Source: Chiua virens
Lineage: Eukaryota > Basidiomycota > Agaricomycetes > Boletales > Boletaceae
Assembly (NCBI GenBank): GCA_019787685.1
Contig: JAHNUO010000011.1
Span: forward strand, 248,001 to 312,000
Reading direction: 5' to 3'
Length of the DNA: 64,000 nt
A program made the translations under genes and the position numbers. Positions 46,939 to 59,312 of the stretch are shown here, one piece after another (position 1 is the stretch's first letter; the number at the start of each line of letters is the position of its first letter). Under the pieces are notes generated by a model. That model was given only the letters and a program-made list of their open reading frames with translations. It did no database searches and was not told the origin of the DNA.

Positions 46939-49004
46939 ATGTTCTCACTATCTCCCCATCGTCGAGACTGGTGATTTTTTCCCTGACAAACTTTCTCCAC
47001 GACGCGTTCACTTACGCTTGTTTCAGTGCTGCAAAACAGCAGGAACGGCAGCAACAGATCGATGCCCTCCCACCCTCCTACACGGAAAATTGTACCGAAC
47101 AAGACAACGAAATTCTCGACCTCTCGTTGCGCGAACTCGCACAGCGCCATGAAACGGGCACACTGTCAACGTCGGCAATACTGGAAGCCTACGGCAAAAA
47201 AGTCGTCGCGGCGCAAAAAGCAACCAATTGTCTCGCCGCGCTCATGTTCCGATCGCAGTCGTCGGCCTCGACCTCGAGTTCAAAAGCACCCGAATCCCCA
47301 ACGCACAGCGACCATAAGTCCAGCACCCACGCACCCAGCCGTCTCTTATCGGGTGTTCCCGTCAGCGTCAAGGACTGTGTCGATGTCGAGGGCTACGATA
47401 CGACAATGGGGTATTCGTCGAGAGTGGGCAAGCCCGCTTCCTCCTCGGCTGCCATCGTCCGCCTTCTGCAAGATGCCGGCGCGATTGTACACGTCAAGAC
47501 AACGACACCACCTGGACTGTTGGGCCTCGAAACTTCCTCGGACCTTTTCGGTCGCACTAGCAACCCCTACAACGCCAATTTCGCGAGTGGTGCTTCGACC
47601 GGAGGCGGTGCCGCTCTTTTAGCCAGCCGCGGAAGTCTTATCGAAATCAGCACCGACATCGGAGGAAGCGTTCGATGGCCCGCACACTGTTGCGGTATAT
47701 ATGGTATGCGGTCATCCATTGGCAGGTTTCCGAGTTTGGGTACACTGCCCCCGCTACCCGGTCAGGAGTTTGTGGGGACATCGTGTTCGCCGATGGCACG
47801 CCGCTTGGATGATTTGGAGGTGTTCTGGAAGCGGGTTGTGGATATGGAACCATGGAACTATGATCACACGGTGAGAGGGAGATTGTGCCTGCCAAGTCTC
47901 ATGTCCAATGTGTCTATGACAGTGTGTCCCGTTACCTTGGAGGCATGTTGACCTGAAGGGTAAGAAATTACGATGGGGGGTTATATGGGAAGACGGTGAG
48001 TGTGAATTCTTCGTCATTGTGCACCGCCATAATTTTTGTAGGGATCGTCCCACCAACACCAGCCTGTCGTCGAGCTCTGAAATGGGCCTCGGAGGCACTG
48101 AAACAACAAGGGCATGAAATCGTGGATTTGTGGGTATTTGAGCACATCTTATGTCACGAATAGAATGCGAAGCTCAAGAATGTCGCCAGCACGCCACCTT
48201 CCATTGCGGATGGTTTCAACATTGGCTTACAACTCTGCTTCTCTGATGCGGGTGTGTATTTCCCTTCCGCTCTCCTTCCATGGCACTAATCCCGTAAAAG
48301 CGGATGGGTTTTTCAAACCCTTGCGTAAAGACGAAAGGCTGGACCCCGTCATGAGTGGGTCCAAGTCCTTGTTGAGGATGCCACTGTTCATCAAACAGTT
48401 CCTTGCCATGGTTACTCGCACCCTGACCGGAGATGAAGTCTACGCGTCGTTGATCGAGAGTTTGCACACTAAGACGACGGCTCAGGAGCGTGACCTCGTG
48501 GTGGCTCGGGATGAATATCGAGGGCGGTGGAACGATGTTTGGGAAGCCCAAGATGTGGATTTCGTTCTCTCCGTTCCTAATCCCATGCCGGCCATACCGA
48601 CGGGGACGGCTGAGAAAGTGACGTTATTGTCTGCTGCGACGGGCATGATATGTAACATCGTGCGTACTCCTTTTGCTTTCACGTACCTACCTCGCTGCTT
48701 TTGGCTGACGGCGTGCGACGTGACCCAGGTTGATTGCGTTGCGGGAGTTCTTCCGGTGACGTTTGTAAGCAGAGAGGTGGATGCCCTGCCAAATGATTTC
48801 CAGAAGAGCGAAGAGTACAAGAAGATGGGCGCGGCTGCTAAAGGCGTGTACGGGGTTTACGACGCAGACGCGATGCATGGGCTACCCGTGGGCGTGCAGG
48901 TCATTGGGCGACGGTTCGAAGAAGAACGCGTTCTACAAGCGATGAAGGTCGTCGAAGAAGCACTCGAAGCGTCGGGTCGCAAGTTCACGCCGAGAATGTT
49001 TTGA
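46939..49004 (+). CDS. Amidase-signature enzyme (acetamidase / fatty acid amide hydrolase type)
   Basis: It hydrolyses carboxylic amides with a Ser-cisSer-Lys triad. Exon 1 is 46939-46970 (MFSLSPHRRD) and exon 2 starts at 47027. The Lys lies in GVPVSVKDCVDVEGYDTTMG. The Ser-rich loop reads FASGASTGGGAALLASRGS and the nucleophile is in STDIGGSVRWPAHCCGIYG. Between exon 2 and the next exons, introns begin at about 47871 and 47998; then KLRWGVIWEDGIVPPTPACR and later SIADGFNIGLQLCFSDAADG are read. The C-terminus has LDCVAGVLPVTFVSREVD and the conserved HGLPVGVQVIGRRFEEE before RKFTPRMF. All joins tested are in phase, total about 560 residues, the usual length. In the Ser loop, the common GGSSGGE is changed to GASTGGG. 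Substrate unknown. Confidence 0.85.
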
Positions 49005-49839
49005 TGAAAATTTCCACGATCATGGATTTCATGATTCATGAAAACGATTGATGAGATAACGAGATGAAGTGTACTAACAATTTCTCGATGATCATGACCT
49101 GGTGTCTGGAGTTATTATGTAGACCCTCTAGTGTATTATGGTCTAGTGTATCAGTACTCAGTATGGGGCGTTATGTGGGGGTTATACGGTCTACTAGGGT
49201 TTGAATATCGAGCGCTGACTCCTGGTCATGGTAATCCTGCTGAAGCGGTTGGTATTCTGTTGACAGGTTGGTTACAGTGGTCGTCCATGAGGTAACCTTG
49301 TCAGGTTGCTGCCGTCTCTTCTTCCAAGTCCCAACCGTTCGATAATTAAATACTGACTCCGAGTCCGCTGAGCACTCGGAAATGAAACCGACAAATGAAT
49401 ACAATTGGTCTTTTAATCTACAAGGTAGTTAGTGTCTTTTCCCAACGCCCGAGGCAGTGCACGTCCATGTTGGTCGCTTCCACTGGGTTCTTCGACTCGC
49501 TAGCTGCATCCCTCACACCTCCATATTGTGGTCCGTCTCTCTATGTACCTCCTATATCCATCCAGTATATCACCATGACCACCAGTAACCAAGGTCGACT
49601 TGCCACGGATACGACCTCGTATGTGTATTTATCATCGTCCCAACCGTGTGCGAATGCACTGACCATCACAGTTCTAGGACGAAAACAATCATTATTCAAG
49701 GTGTGTTCTAATGCCCGATATAACGCGAGATTGCCAAGATGAAGCCGACATGGCCGTCGAGATTCGCTCTGTCCGGATTCACTCTGTAGCACCACAACGA
49801 GCGAGATGCGCGCTAGCAGGTCCAAAAAATGGGCACACG
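49005..49839. other. Intergenic region, nothing certain
   Basis: A minus-strand frame at 49171-49404 (77 residues) has a protein-like composition but no motif. The region may contain further remains of the sugar-transporter relic that begins upstream on the minus strand. Confidence 0.4.
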
Positions 49840-50680
49840 CACGGATAGAGAAGCTTTGCAAAACAAAGATGACACACGCCGGCTTGATAGACAAAACTTG
49901 GCACTCCCAAACCAGAGGAAAACAATCACGAGCAGGATGACGGTAGAAAAAGCCATGTCCCAACTGAAGAGGAAGCGACGACCAAACCGATTCACAATAC
50001 AAAATGACAACAAACTGTCAATGACCTGGCAGGAGGGGGCGTGAGGCTTCGAAGTCAGCCAAAACACGTGGCCAATGGCAGTCACTCCACACCAAGGTCA
50101 AAGGCGTCGTTGTTATTGAATTCGGCGAGCTTGAAAACGTACGAGCTATACCCCGACCACGGGTCTGGCACCAGCAGGAACAGTGCAATGAAACTATCCC
50201 CTGCGGCTTTCTGGGGCACGAACACCATCATGGCAACGATGGTGTGTTTGAGATTACCGCCTGGAAATGACGTTGAAGGCAATGAATAGCCTACTTCCGA
50301 AACAATCAACGTAGGTCGCTGTCGCGGAATACGAGTCTTTGAGTTCAATAGTCTTGTGAATTTGCCGTCGTTGGAGTTTAGTGTCGACGGTCGGTCCTCC
50401 AAGTTGAGCGATGACCCTCTCCACTGCCTTGTGTCGACCTTTGCGAACAAACCACCTGCAAGGAGACTCGGGGGCAAACAGAAGGTCGATCAAGAGGATG
50501 ACTGGGAAGATGCGCTAAAAAGCACTTTGTCACTGGTGGATGATTCGTCACGCACAATGGAACCCTGTAGACCGAGACATTAATCCGGTCACCAGTACCG
50601 CGAAGGACGCCATTGGAGATGTTGCACCTCGAGTCAGTACCGTAAACGGCAACGATTAGACGCAATGTTGTTCACAATTG
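49840..50680 (-). pseudogene. Relic of an MFS sugar transporter (SP family)
   Basis: The minus strand carries the middle of a sugar-porter protein. It reads ILLIDLLFAPESPCRWFVRKG, equivalent to the family signature PESPRWL with one inserted residue; then HKAVERVIAQLGG, a SATATYVDCFGS segment, FKLAEFNNNDAFDLG, and after a stop CIVNRFGRRFLFSWDMAFST, the second family signature (RFGRR). The 5' third (TM1-5) and the C-terminal helices are missing and stop codons lie between the pieces. Its original role would have been hexose or oligosaccharide uptake. Confidence 0.65.
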
Positions 50681-50885
50681 ACCGACTACGAAAAGTGAGA
50701 CGTACTTACTACTTACTACTGCCCCGGTGCAAGACTTACCGTAACACACGTGACTAGTGGGGCTTACACGGAGCTTGTGAAGCTGCTGATTCAGAGGGCG
50801 TCAATCGATGGGTTTCAGTCGGGGAAGGCGCTGGATACTCGGCAGGGGTACATTGGTCACTCTCCGGACCATCTTACTCTGAACT

Positions 50886-53800
50886 ATGTTCAACAATTCG
50901 TCCCACATCGACGCGAGCCATTCCACGTTCAGCGAGGTCCATCGTGACCAGCACTTCACCTCGCATGCAAGCGTACAGGGAAATCAAACCATAAACACGA
51001 TCGTGCATGGTAATCAGATATTGCAAGGTAGCCAGATTAATGGTAAGTGTGCTTTCATTCCTTTCAAGTTTTTTTTTAGGTTCTGAAAATCTGCCACTGT
51101 GCCAGGGTTGGAAACGTTGCAAAAGGCCAGCGCTCACAGCGCTGCGTTCGATTCAGTAGATCGCCATCCTGCACCTCGATGTTTGCAAGGCACCCGAGTT
51201 CAGCTCCTCGACCGCTTGACATCCTGGATGGACAACGAGACCGAATGCAACACGCCCGTTTGCTGGGTCAACGGCCGACCTGGCTCAGGGAAATCAGCCG
51301 TATCCCAAACGATTGCAGAAAAATACGCCTCTCAGAAACGTCTGGCAGCCAGCTTCTTCTTTTCGCGTCGCGACATCCAACGGCGTACTACCCGTCACTT
51401 TTTCCCAACCATCACGACTCAGTTCATGTTCTCCGTTCCCGCTATGCGCCCGGCTGTCCTTGCCACCTTGGAACAAGATAGTATGATTCCCTTCAAGGTC
51501 CTCCGTGAACAGATGCTCAAGCTGCTGTTGGAACCGCTCTCCAGCGGTCTCGACCGTCTTGAGTCACCACTTCTAGTCATCGTGGACGCCCTCGATGAAT
51601 GCGATGATCCCCAGCTTGTCGTGGAGTTGGTATCCCTTTTAATCCAACTCGTCCGCGCTTCCCCACTTCCTTTACGTCTTCTCATAACAAGTCGCCCAGA
51701 GCCTTGGCTCCAACTTCACTTCCGCCAGCCGGACATTGCGTCAGTCACACTCGTTCTCGAAATCGAATCCTTCGGTGTGGAGGACGACATTCGAAGCTTT
51801 CTACAACATGCGCTCAGTCAAGTCCATCAAGAGCATGTGCAAATCATGCCAAGCGAGCCGTGGCCATCGACAGAGGATCTCGACCGGATCGTCGCGAAGG
51901 CATCCGGTCTATTTATATTTGCATTGACCGTCGTCAAGTTCGTCGGCGATCGGATGCACAATCCCGTCCAGCGTCTTCAAGCGATCTTGGAAGACAAGCC
52001 TTCTCGCGATACGGCATACCCTGAGCTCGACGCGCTCTATCTGGACGCTGTATCTGTATTCCCAGACGCCGACAACGTCCGTCTAATTCTTGGGATCGTG
52101 TATTGTTTGTCCGTCCCGATGACGGTTCATGCATTACACCAGCTCTTTGACAAACCGGACGTGGATGTTAGGGTTGTCATACCTGCTCTTGGCTCCGTTT
52201 TGATGTCATCCGACAATTGGGAGCAACCCATCCAATTCTACCATGCATCCTTTCGGGATTTCTTGGTCTCACCACAGAGGTCGCGCAAGTATGCCATCGA
52301 TCCCGTGGTTTATCATCGACTCATGGCTCAGCTCTGTTTCAAGACCATGGCCAGATCATTGAAGCGGAACATGTGTCGCATCGGTGACCCGTCTAGGTTG
52401 AATCGTGACATCGAGGATCTCAATGAGCGCCGACAGGCGGCTTATGATGAAGCACTCTTGTATGCATGTCGGTTTTGGTCCCACCACCTCACACAACTTC
52501 CCCCTCACGGTGGTGTATACGATTCGCTTCTGGAAGCGATGCAGGAGTTTTGCAGGAAGACGCTTTTGTACTGGATTGAGACAGCCAGTATTTTCGGCGA
52601 TGTGGAGAGGGCGATCATTGTCTTGCGCGACGCGCTGAATTGGCTCAAGTATGTTCCTTTCCCTTACCATCTTTCCTTCGGTTAAGCATCTGAACCTGAT
52701 TACCAAGTCGCTCGCAAGTGTACCGGAAGAGACGGCAACGCTGATTGAAGACGCCGAACGGCTGATGTTGTTTTTTAGACAGCCCATATCCGAAAGCGCA
52801 CCGCACGTTTATCACACGGCCATCACCTTTGCTTCCACATCCAGCCCCCTCTATGCTCACTTTAAGCACGAAGCAGGGGGTACGTTTATGATCATTGAGG
52901 GTGCGGACGAGGAATGGCAAGCTTATCAGTATGCCATCGATCTCGGTTCCGTCACCTCCGTCGCTTTCTCACCGAGTGGGACCGTCCTCGCAACAGCCGG
53001 AATGAACCAAGGGGTCCAGTTGTGGAATGTTGTCACGGGAGGTAACGTTGCGAGCTTCGGAAATAAGGCCTCCTCCCTCTTTGTCCGTTTCTCAGGCTCG
53101 GGGTCCTTTGTCGCGGGTGCATTTTCAGACGGCATGGTCGCAGTGTGGGATCCTAATCTGGGTCGAGAACACTTCAAGGACGTCGGGGCTCACACGGACG
53201 ATATCACGTGTCTCGAGTTCTCTCCGGACAGCAAGTTGCTCGCATCCGGTGCTCGCGATAAAACGATACAACTGTGGTCACTCGAGTCTGCTCAGCGCAC
53301 ACACAAACTAACTGCACACGAAGGGCCGGTGACAGTGATCACCTTTATGCCAGACTCCCAACGGTTGTGTTCAGGTTCCGAAGATAATTTGCTCGTTCTT
53401 TGGGATGTGAACACGGGCAAGGTGGTTCGTGGAATGATGGGTCATCGCGCTGGCATCACAGCGTTGGACGTGTCGCGGGATGGCACCATGGTTGTCACAG
53501 GCTCACAAGACCATTCAGTCAAAGTCTGGGATGTGCGTTCGGGAAGCTGTACGCGTACCCTCTCCAGAGCGCACAAGAAGGTCGTTCGCTCGGTCCACTT
53601 CTTTGACCACGACAAACAATTTCTGTCAGTGTCGGATGGAACTGATCCTCGCTAGCAATGTTTCAACAAGTCGTAGGTCGACTTCTGACTGCCACTATCT
53701 GGGACTTTGGAAAAAACCTGCAGGCAGTGATGGGTAATGCACCTGTATGGCAAGCTAAAATCCTTGCACGCGGCCTTCCCGCATTCCTGTTGAAGAAGAT

Positions 53801-55326
53801 GATGGAGCAGAATGAAGATGGAGTGGCGCGGGCGGAACTCCTGGTTGCTTATTCATCACAGTCGTGTTCCCTTACGTTCTCATACCTCTCTGAAACATGG
53901 TGTGTGCCGTTCGGGTCCAAGGTGGATTCTCCTTCCATACACTCTTCTCGGGGTCACTTGACGGCGCTCGCGTTATCCCCGGACGGTACGCGTGCTGCAG
54001 CGGGGAGCAATAGCGGATCACTAGACATTTTGGATACGACGGTACCAACGCTACGGTGGGACGAAGTCACAAAACGAGATTTCGCGACCCCCCTTCACTC
54101 TGTGACATCAGTGGCCACCTCTCCAGATGGATCGCGCTTCCTCATTTATAGCGGATTGGTATGGCACCTCACTGACGCGTATTGTCATGTCCTCTCTAAA
54201 GTCGACTTTGGTATCGCCGACTACGCACGCACCGAGGACGTCCCCCGTCCCGTTTTCTCGGCTGACTCGCGCACCTTTGCTTGGTCCATGTCTGATTTCT
54301 GGGACCGCCAGGACAAGAGCTCGGTTCGCGTCTACGAATCGACGACAGGCACGCAAAAAAGCCGTTTCTCGGGAGTGAAAAAGATCCAAGTGTTCGTCAT
54401 TTCCCCAGACGGCAGTTTTATCGGATGTGGTCATGAAAGTGCCATCACGCTGTGTGATGTTGGCATGCAGATCAAAAGGGCGTTGATTGTGGCGAACGAT
54501 GTCTCCATCACCACTTTGGCCTTTTCCAGTGATTCCCAGACGCTGATGAGTGGCTCTGGAGCGGGGGTGATACAACTCTGAGATTGCGTGTCTGGCGCGT
54601 GCAAAGCGACTATTGATCCACCCGTAGATGTCAATTCGCCCCCCACGGCCGTCGCCTTTTTAACACCGCTCGGCGATGACATAGGCGTTATCGCACATGA
54701 AGACGGGTTGGTTCGCATCGTGGCATTGTCTTCGACATCGGCCGCGTCGCATACACTGTGTCCCAGTGAGACCGAGTTCACGAAGGACATTCGGCAAATC
54801 CGGTATCTTGAATCACAAGATCAAGGTTCAGACACTGCCGCTCAGGCTGATCTGCAGGACGAGTGACAATAGCGTATCGTTTTGGACAGTGCCCTGCCTG
54901 CAGCTCATTTTCCCACCATCAGGCGGTGGCGAAGGAAATGATGATAGTCATGACGACGTCAAAGACAAGGCCGAGGAAGCGAACGTCTCGTCTCAGCCTA
55001 CGCTCACTTGCCCTACGTGTGATCACAGAGAAGAGCCGGAACCGGATGGATCGTCCTCCGAACAAGACCCCTCCAAGTCCAAGTCTCCATCGCTGCCACA
55101 TCTCCTATCCAAGCACGAGGATGATATTTTCGACTCTCTTCTCCGAATGCCGTACGTCATACGGAACGACGGATGGGTGTGCAAGGGCGACAAGCGCGTG
55201 TTATGGCTGCCGCAACATCTGCGGCCGCTGAAAAACAAGCCCGAATTTTCGGCGTTCAACGGGAAGTTGATGATTGTGACGCACACGCAGCGGGTCGTCG
55301 TCCTGACGGTTGGGAGTGAACTGTGA
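50886..55326 (+). pseudogene. NACHT-WD40 NOD-like receptor, disrupted
   Basis: Fungal NLRs are STAND-class ATPases linked to self/non-self recognition and programmed cell death. Exon 1 (50886-51042) encodes a short N-terminus, MFNNSSHIDASHSTFSEV, then an N/Q/G-rich segment (GNQTINTIVHGNQILQGS). The NACHT module follows: Walker A VNGRPGSGKSAVSQ, Walker B LLVIVDALDECDD, and LLITSRPEPW. A helical region ends near 52640, then many WD40 repeats (SGARDKTIQLWSLE, SGSEDNLLVLWDV, GSQDHSVKVWDV) and a charged C-terminus. About 1,400 residues. Damage: intron 52649-52707 is out of phase; a frame change with TAG at 53653-53655 after FLSVSD; and TGA at 54579-54581 where the repeat needs Trp (IQL-stop-D). 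A normal intron at 54803-54857 restores the last part. I infer a pseudogene. Confidence 0.75.
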
Positions 55327-55622
55327 CGAGGACTCGTATTCCTGATGATTGTTTGTAATTTTGGTGTTGGTACTTTGTGTTGTATTATGGTGTCGCTGCT
55401 CAAACTGTATGCATCCGTGTTATCCGCTAGTGCTGGACCAACCTAGGTAGATGCAATTCACACTCTTTCATCAGAATCATCACTAGCGTTAACAAGCAGA
55501 ACATCTTTTTGCGGAGTTGAGAATGACTATAAATTACAAACAGTCTAAGATTGGTCTAAGGATACATTATTATACGTCTACGCCGCTACATATCTCACAA
55601 GTTCGCTTCACACCTTCGTCGG

Positions 55623-56473
55623 CTACATTGGTTTCCGACTGACCGCCTTCTCCCTACGATGTCCGACGTGACGCTCGCGGACATGCCGTGCAAAATTCTT
55701 ACGCCCCATCCATTTATGGCATCCCTCCCATCGGCAGTAAATCCGTGCGTCTTCATTCAATTTCTTGATACCGTGCGCGTCCCCGAAGTGAGCTGAGACG
55801 CTTTTGTATGCGATCTCTGCACCGCAGACCTCAGACTCACCATCTCCTGTCCAACGACAGTGAACGGTGGTCTGCGTCGTCGACTGCAGGGTGTTTGATG
55901 AGTACGCAATACGGGAGGGTATTAATATTCTCCTGATGCTTACATTCTCACGTTCTGCATCAGGACTAGAGCCCATTATGGGGTTTAGAATGATGTTACC
56001 CTGTGTGCCGTTCTAGTCAATAAACAACCTTGGCCTAGTAGTTAACAGTGCAAATTACCTGCCACTGAGTCAGAGCGCGCCGATCTGCACCAGCACTCCC
56101 GAACAACGCTTCCATATCACGAAGGAGTATCCTTTGGAACGCTGGACACACCGCGTCTTCCGAGTCAGGAGGTACGATGTGCCACAGATATTCCTCCCAA
56201 AGTAAGTCTAAACAGTCTTGTATGATCTGCTAAGTGTGCTCGTAGGTGTGATAGAAACATATACAAAAACGTCTCGCTGACCTTTTCGTGTTCCGTAGGA
56301 CTCGGAGGACAATACTCAACGGGGATAACTTGAATGCCACTCTGGGTGTGGGACAGATCCGCGTGTCTGAAAGCCAAAGGATTGGACCACGCTGTGGGGG
56401 CTGATCCGTCGTTTGAAACCTGACCATCGCCCCGGTGTATTACGTTTGCCGGATCGATTTGGCCGTGACACAT
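55623..56473 (-). CDS. Small double C2H2-like zinc-finger protein (copy 2)
   Basis: Exons 56473-56282, 56229-56059 and 56000-55623 join in phase for 246 residues. It is the paralogue of the gene at 6661-7435: exon 2 shares ILLRDMEALFGSA with the ILLRDMQELFGSV of copy 1, and exon 3 carries the same two fingers, here C-x10-C-x11-H-x4-H (starting CRW) and C-x4-C-x11-H-x4-H (starting CRWEGC, with GRKNFARHVRE). The first exon (MCHGQIDPANVIHRGDGQVS) has no counterpart identified in copy 1. The end is basic (HRREKAVSRKP). It converges with the disrupted NLR. Binding of nucleic acid or protein is inferred from the fingers only. Confidence 0.7.
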
Positions 56474-57435
56474 GACGAGCAAGAATCGGAAAGGAGAACG
56501 CGATGACTAAGAGAAGAAAAATGACAGGAAGGAGGAGGGGGGTGGAAGAAGTGAAAGGAGGAACGTCTTGCAGAGTGAGTTACTACAAGCAGTGCTACAG
56601 AGTAAATGTACCATTAAATAACCGGGGATGTAACCCATGGAGTTCGGCAAACCTGGCTTGGAGAGCATGACGCGTGAATTCCGAGGCATTGTAAGGGCCC
56701 AAAGTTTCATAATGGTGTTGCATTTCCGTGTTGACGCAAGTGGTGGCGCGTGGCGCAACTTGAGTGGCGGCCCATTATTGTTTTGGTGCCACTATCCCCA
56801 TATGACCATTTTTCACCGGCCTGCAGCACTCCATTAAAGCGTCACCACGTGGTCTCCGTCAAGTTGCATCAAATGAATGGTCGATTCCTTAGGATCCTGC
56901 AATCTCCGGACGTCTATCTCTCATTTTCACGCGCCGGTGCTGCGGCGTGCGCGTGAACCGGGACCAAGGCGGCTACAGCTTAGACTCCACGGCGGTGTTG
57001 CACCAGCACGCAACTTCTCGATCGTTTCGTGTTTCCCGCAAATATGGTCAAGTTGAAACTTCAAGGGAATTGAACATTTCTACGACTCACGCGCGGGGCA
57101 ATGGTCGATATCTGTCTGACACGAGCGTTTGGACAATGTCGAACTTACGATTGACATTGGTAGTAAACCTTGGCCTTCCGACCATAAGCGAAGTTCTACC
57201 ACTCCAGCATTGCCTTCGTCGTTCAAATCTGCAGATCTTAGATTCCGTTTTCCCATGAGTTCCGGCCACAAGCCACCAATCAATTAATTAAGTGCTCTCC
57301 AATAACGCCAGGCGAACTCGTGATTTTTCCATAACATTTACTGGAGGTAAACGCGAATCGACACCGAAGTAATAAAAAAAAAGGTACACTGTGCAAAGGG
57401 GATGGGACTTACCTTGGTCACGCACTAGCAGCCCA
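56474..57435. other. Intergenic region, nothing recognisable
   Basis: Almost 1 kb with overlapping chance frames on both strands and a purine-rich stretch near 56510-56560 (pyrimidine-rich on the minus strand), which suits the promoter of the zinc-finger gene. Confidence 0.4.
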
Positions 57436-59312
57436 CTAACACGAATCAGGTAGGCATTGCTGCGCAGCTCGTTTATCAGTCCTTTCCCAATACCATCCGA
57501 CGATACACATGAGCATCGACGCCGCGAAACAACCCCCAATATACGCAATCAGAGGTACAAACCGACCATGATCAAGTTGCTTTGCTCCGTCATCGACAAT
57601 TGACTGTGACTGCACGGGAGTAAGGGCAGTCGCAATGGGTGTACTCAACACGTTACCGAGACCACGCGTGAAGAACATGACGCCATACATGGACATCGAC
57701 AACGCGATATTCTGGCCTGTGTGTGATACGGTCTGCTACTGAGATGGCCGGGGTGGTGCGACTCACGTGCGATCTGACGGATGAAAGAGGTCCACAAGGT
57801 GCTCCAACCCCCCGTAAAGAAGCCGTATGTTGCACAGAACAACATGATGCCGACGACATTGCCAATGGCACCCAAAAATACGGTCGTAAAAAGCATCGAG
57901 ATGAGGGAGAGAATAAAGGCGATCGGCCATGGCGTGACGTGGTCTGACCAATAGCCAACCGACACTAGGCCGACGATATGGGACCCTAGAAGGCAGCGGT
58001 CGATATGGATGAGTTCACCTGAGGCGAAGTGCGTCTTACCGTTAAGTAAAGCCATTGCAAAAGATGACAAGGCGCTGTCGAGATGAAGCGCAGTGCAAAA
58101 GGCTACAAGCAAAGAAAGTCCGTAACTCAACTTTGAAAAAGAAGGAGAACATGAACCAACTTGGTATATAAATTTGTGGAACGAAGAACGCAAATCCTTG
58201 AAAGGTATTCGCAGCAATGAGCATCCACCATGTCCGATCATGCAAGGTAATCGATGACACCGCCACGGTGCGAACAGAACATTTATTCAAGTCCTTTTGT
58301 GGGACGCGCGGTCGTACCAACGCCATGCATGGAAGCAGGATGACCAAGTCAGCAATAGCGATGATGCGCATCGTCAAGTATAAGCCATAAGCCTTGACCA
58401 GAGATGGCAATATGAATGGCATGACGAGGCCCCCAAGTGCCGTGCCTAGAAACTGCAGTCAAACAGTAAAACTATAGTATAGTGCAATAAGCCTCACCCG
58501 CAAAGATGACACCATTCGCGAGACCCCTGCGTCTGAAAAACCACTCCGACATATACAAGATACTTGACGGATACAGAAGCCCTGTGCACATTCAGATCGC
58601 TTAGAACAAAATTGCTAGCATGGTATGCTGCGCACCTCCACCAATTCCATATATTACGCCTTGAAACATAACAAATTCATGCACCTTTTCGGCGAGAAAT
58701 GAGATTGGTGTCGCGTCAGACTGCTCGAATTATCCGGGTATGCTTACCTTATGAGAGTAACTCGCCATCAAGAGACTAGTCCAACATAAGGTCATCCCGA
58801 GCCACATCAACGGACGAACATGAGCTCGATACCGGTGCATATAGGGGTAAACAAGCGGCGCTAAATTTGTGATCTAGATGGGTATGATACCACAGGGAAG
58901 AAAGCTTACCTGATAAGTATATCATTCCGGAAGCTAACTGGCCAATCAAGGGCACGAGCCTAGATGCATTTGGCTGGGACGCTATCTCAGGAAGCAGAAG
59001 GTAGTCTTCGATGAGAACACCGAAGGACCAAGGGATGCTCCAGGTAACTCCGTCGAGAATAGCGGCAGCGAGTACCTAGAAAGTAGAACGGTGATTGATC
59101 AATTTGAAGCTAGCGGATGCAGTGATTGATGCACTACTGACAAAGGACCAGGCTGCGATTCCTTCATCTTGAGCTGGTGGGTCGTTTTCAAGGGACTGTA
59201 GCGCCGTTTCTTTTGCAGTCACCGAGGACGAGCTTGACGGGGGTGGGGCTAGCCCTTCCAGACGCGGAACCATGTCAACTGATGGCGCAGCCACTGTAGT
59301 GAGCAGGTTCAT
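57436..59312 (-). CDS. MFS transporter, monocarboxylate-transporter-like
   Basis: A 12-helix transporter of the fungal MCT-like (SLC16-related) group. The start MNLLTTVAAPSVDMVPRL leads to EGIAAWSFV, then after an intron GVTWSIPWSFGVLIEDYL, the usual first helix. Later exons give APLVYPYMHRYRAHVR, FQGVIYGIGGG, YMSEWFFRRRGLANGVIF, MPFILPSLVKAYGLYLTMR, DRTWWMLIAANTFQGFAFF, SFAMALLNG, GYWSDHVTPWPIAFILSL, ATYGFFTGGWSTLW, VMFFTRGLGNVLSTPIATAL and a last helix CFAASMLMCIVGWYWERTDK. Total about 470 residues. I saw no certain break, although the exon join near 58120 (IYIPS to LSYGLSLLV) is unresolved. Possible substrates are short organic acids or related metabolites. A deleted copy is at 61230-62330. 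Confidence 0.75.

Noticed and set aside
54800..54860. Apparent frameshift near the end of the NLR
   Set aside because: A canonical 55-nt intron (54803-54857) explains the frame change.
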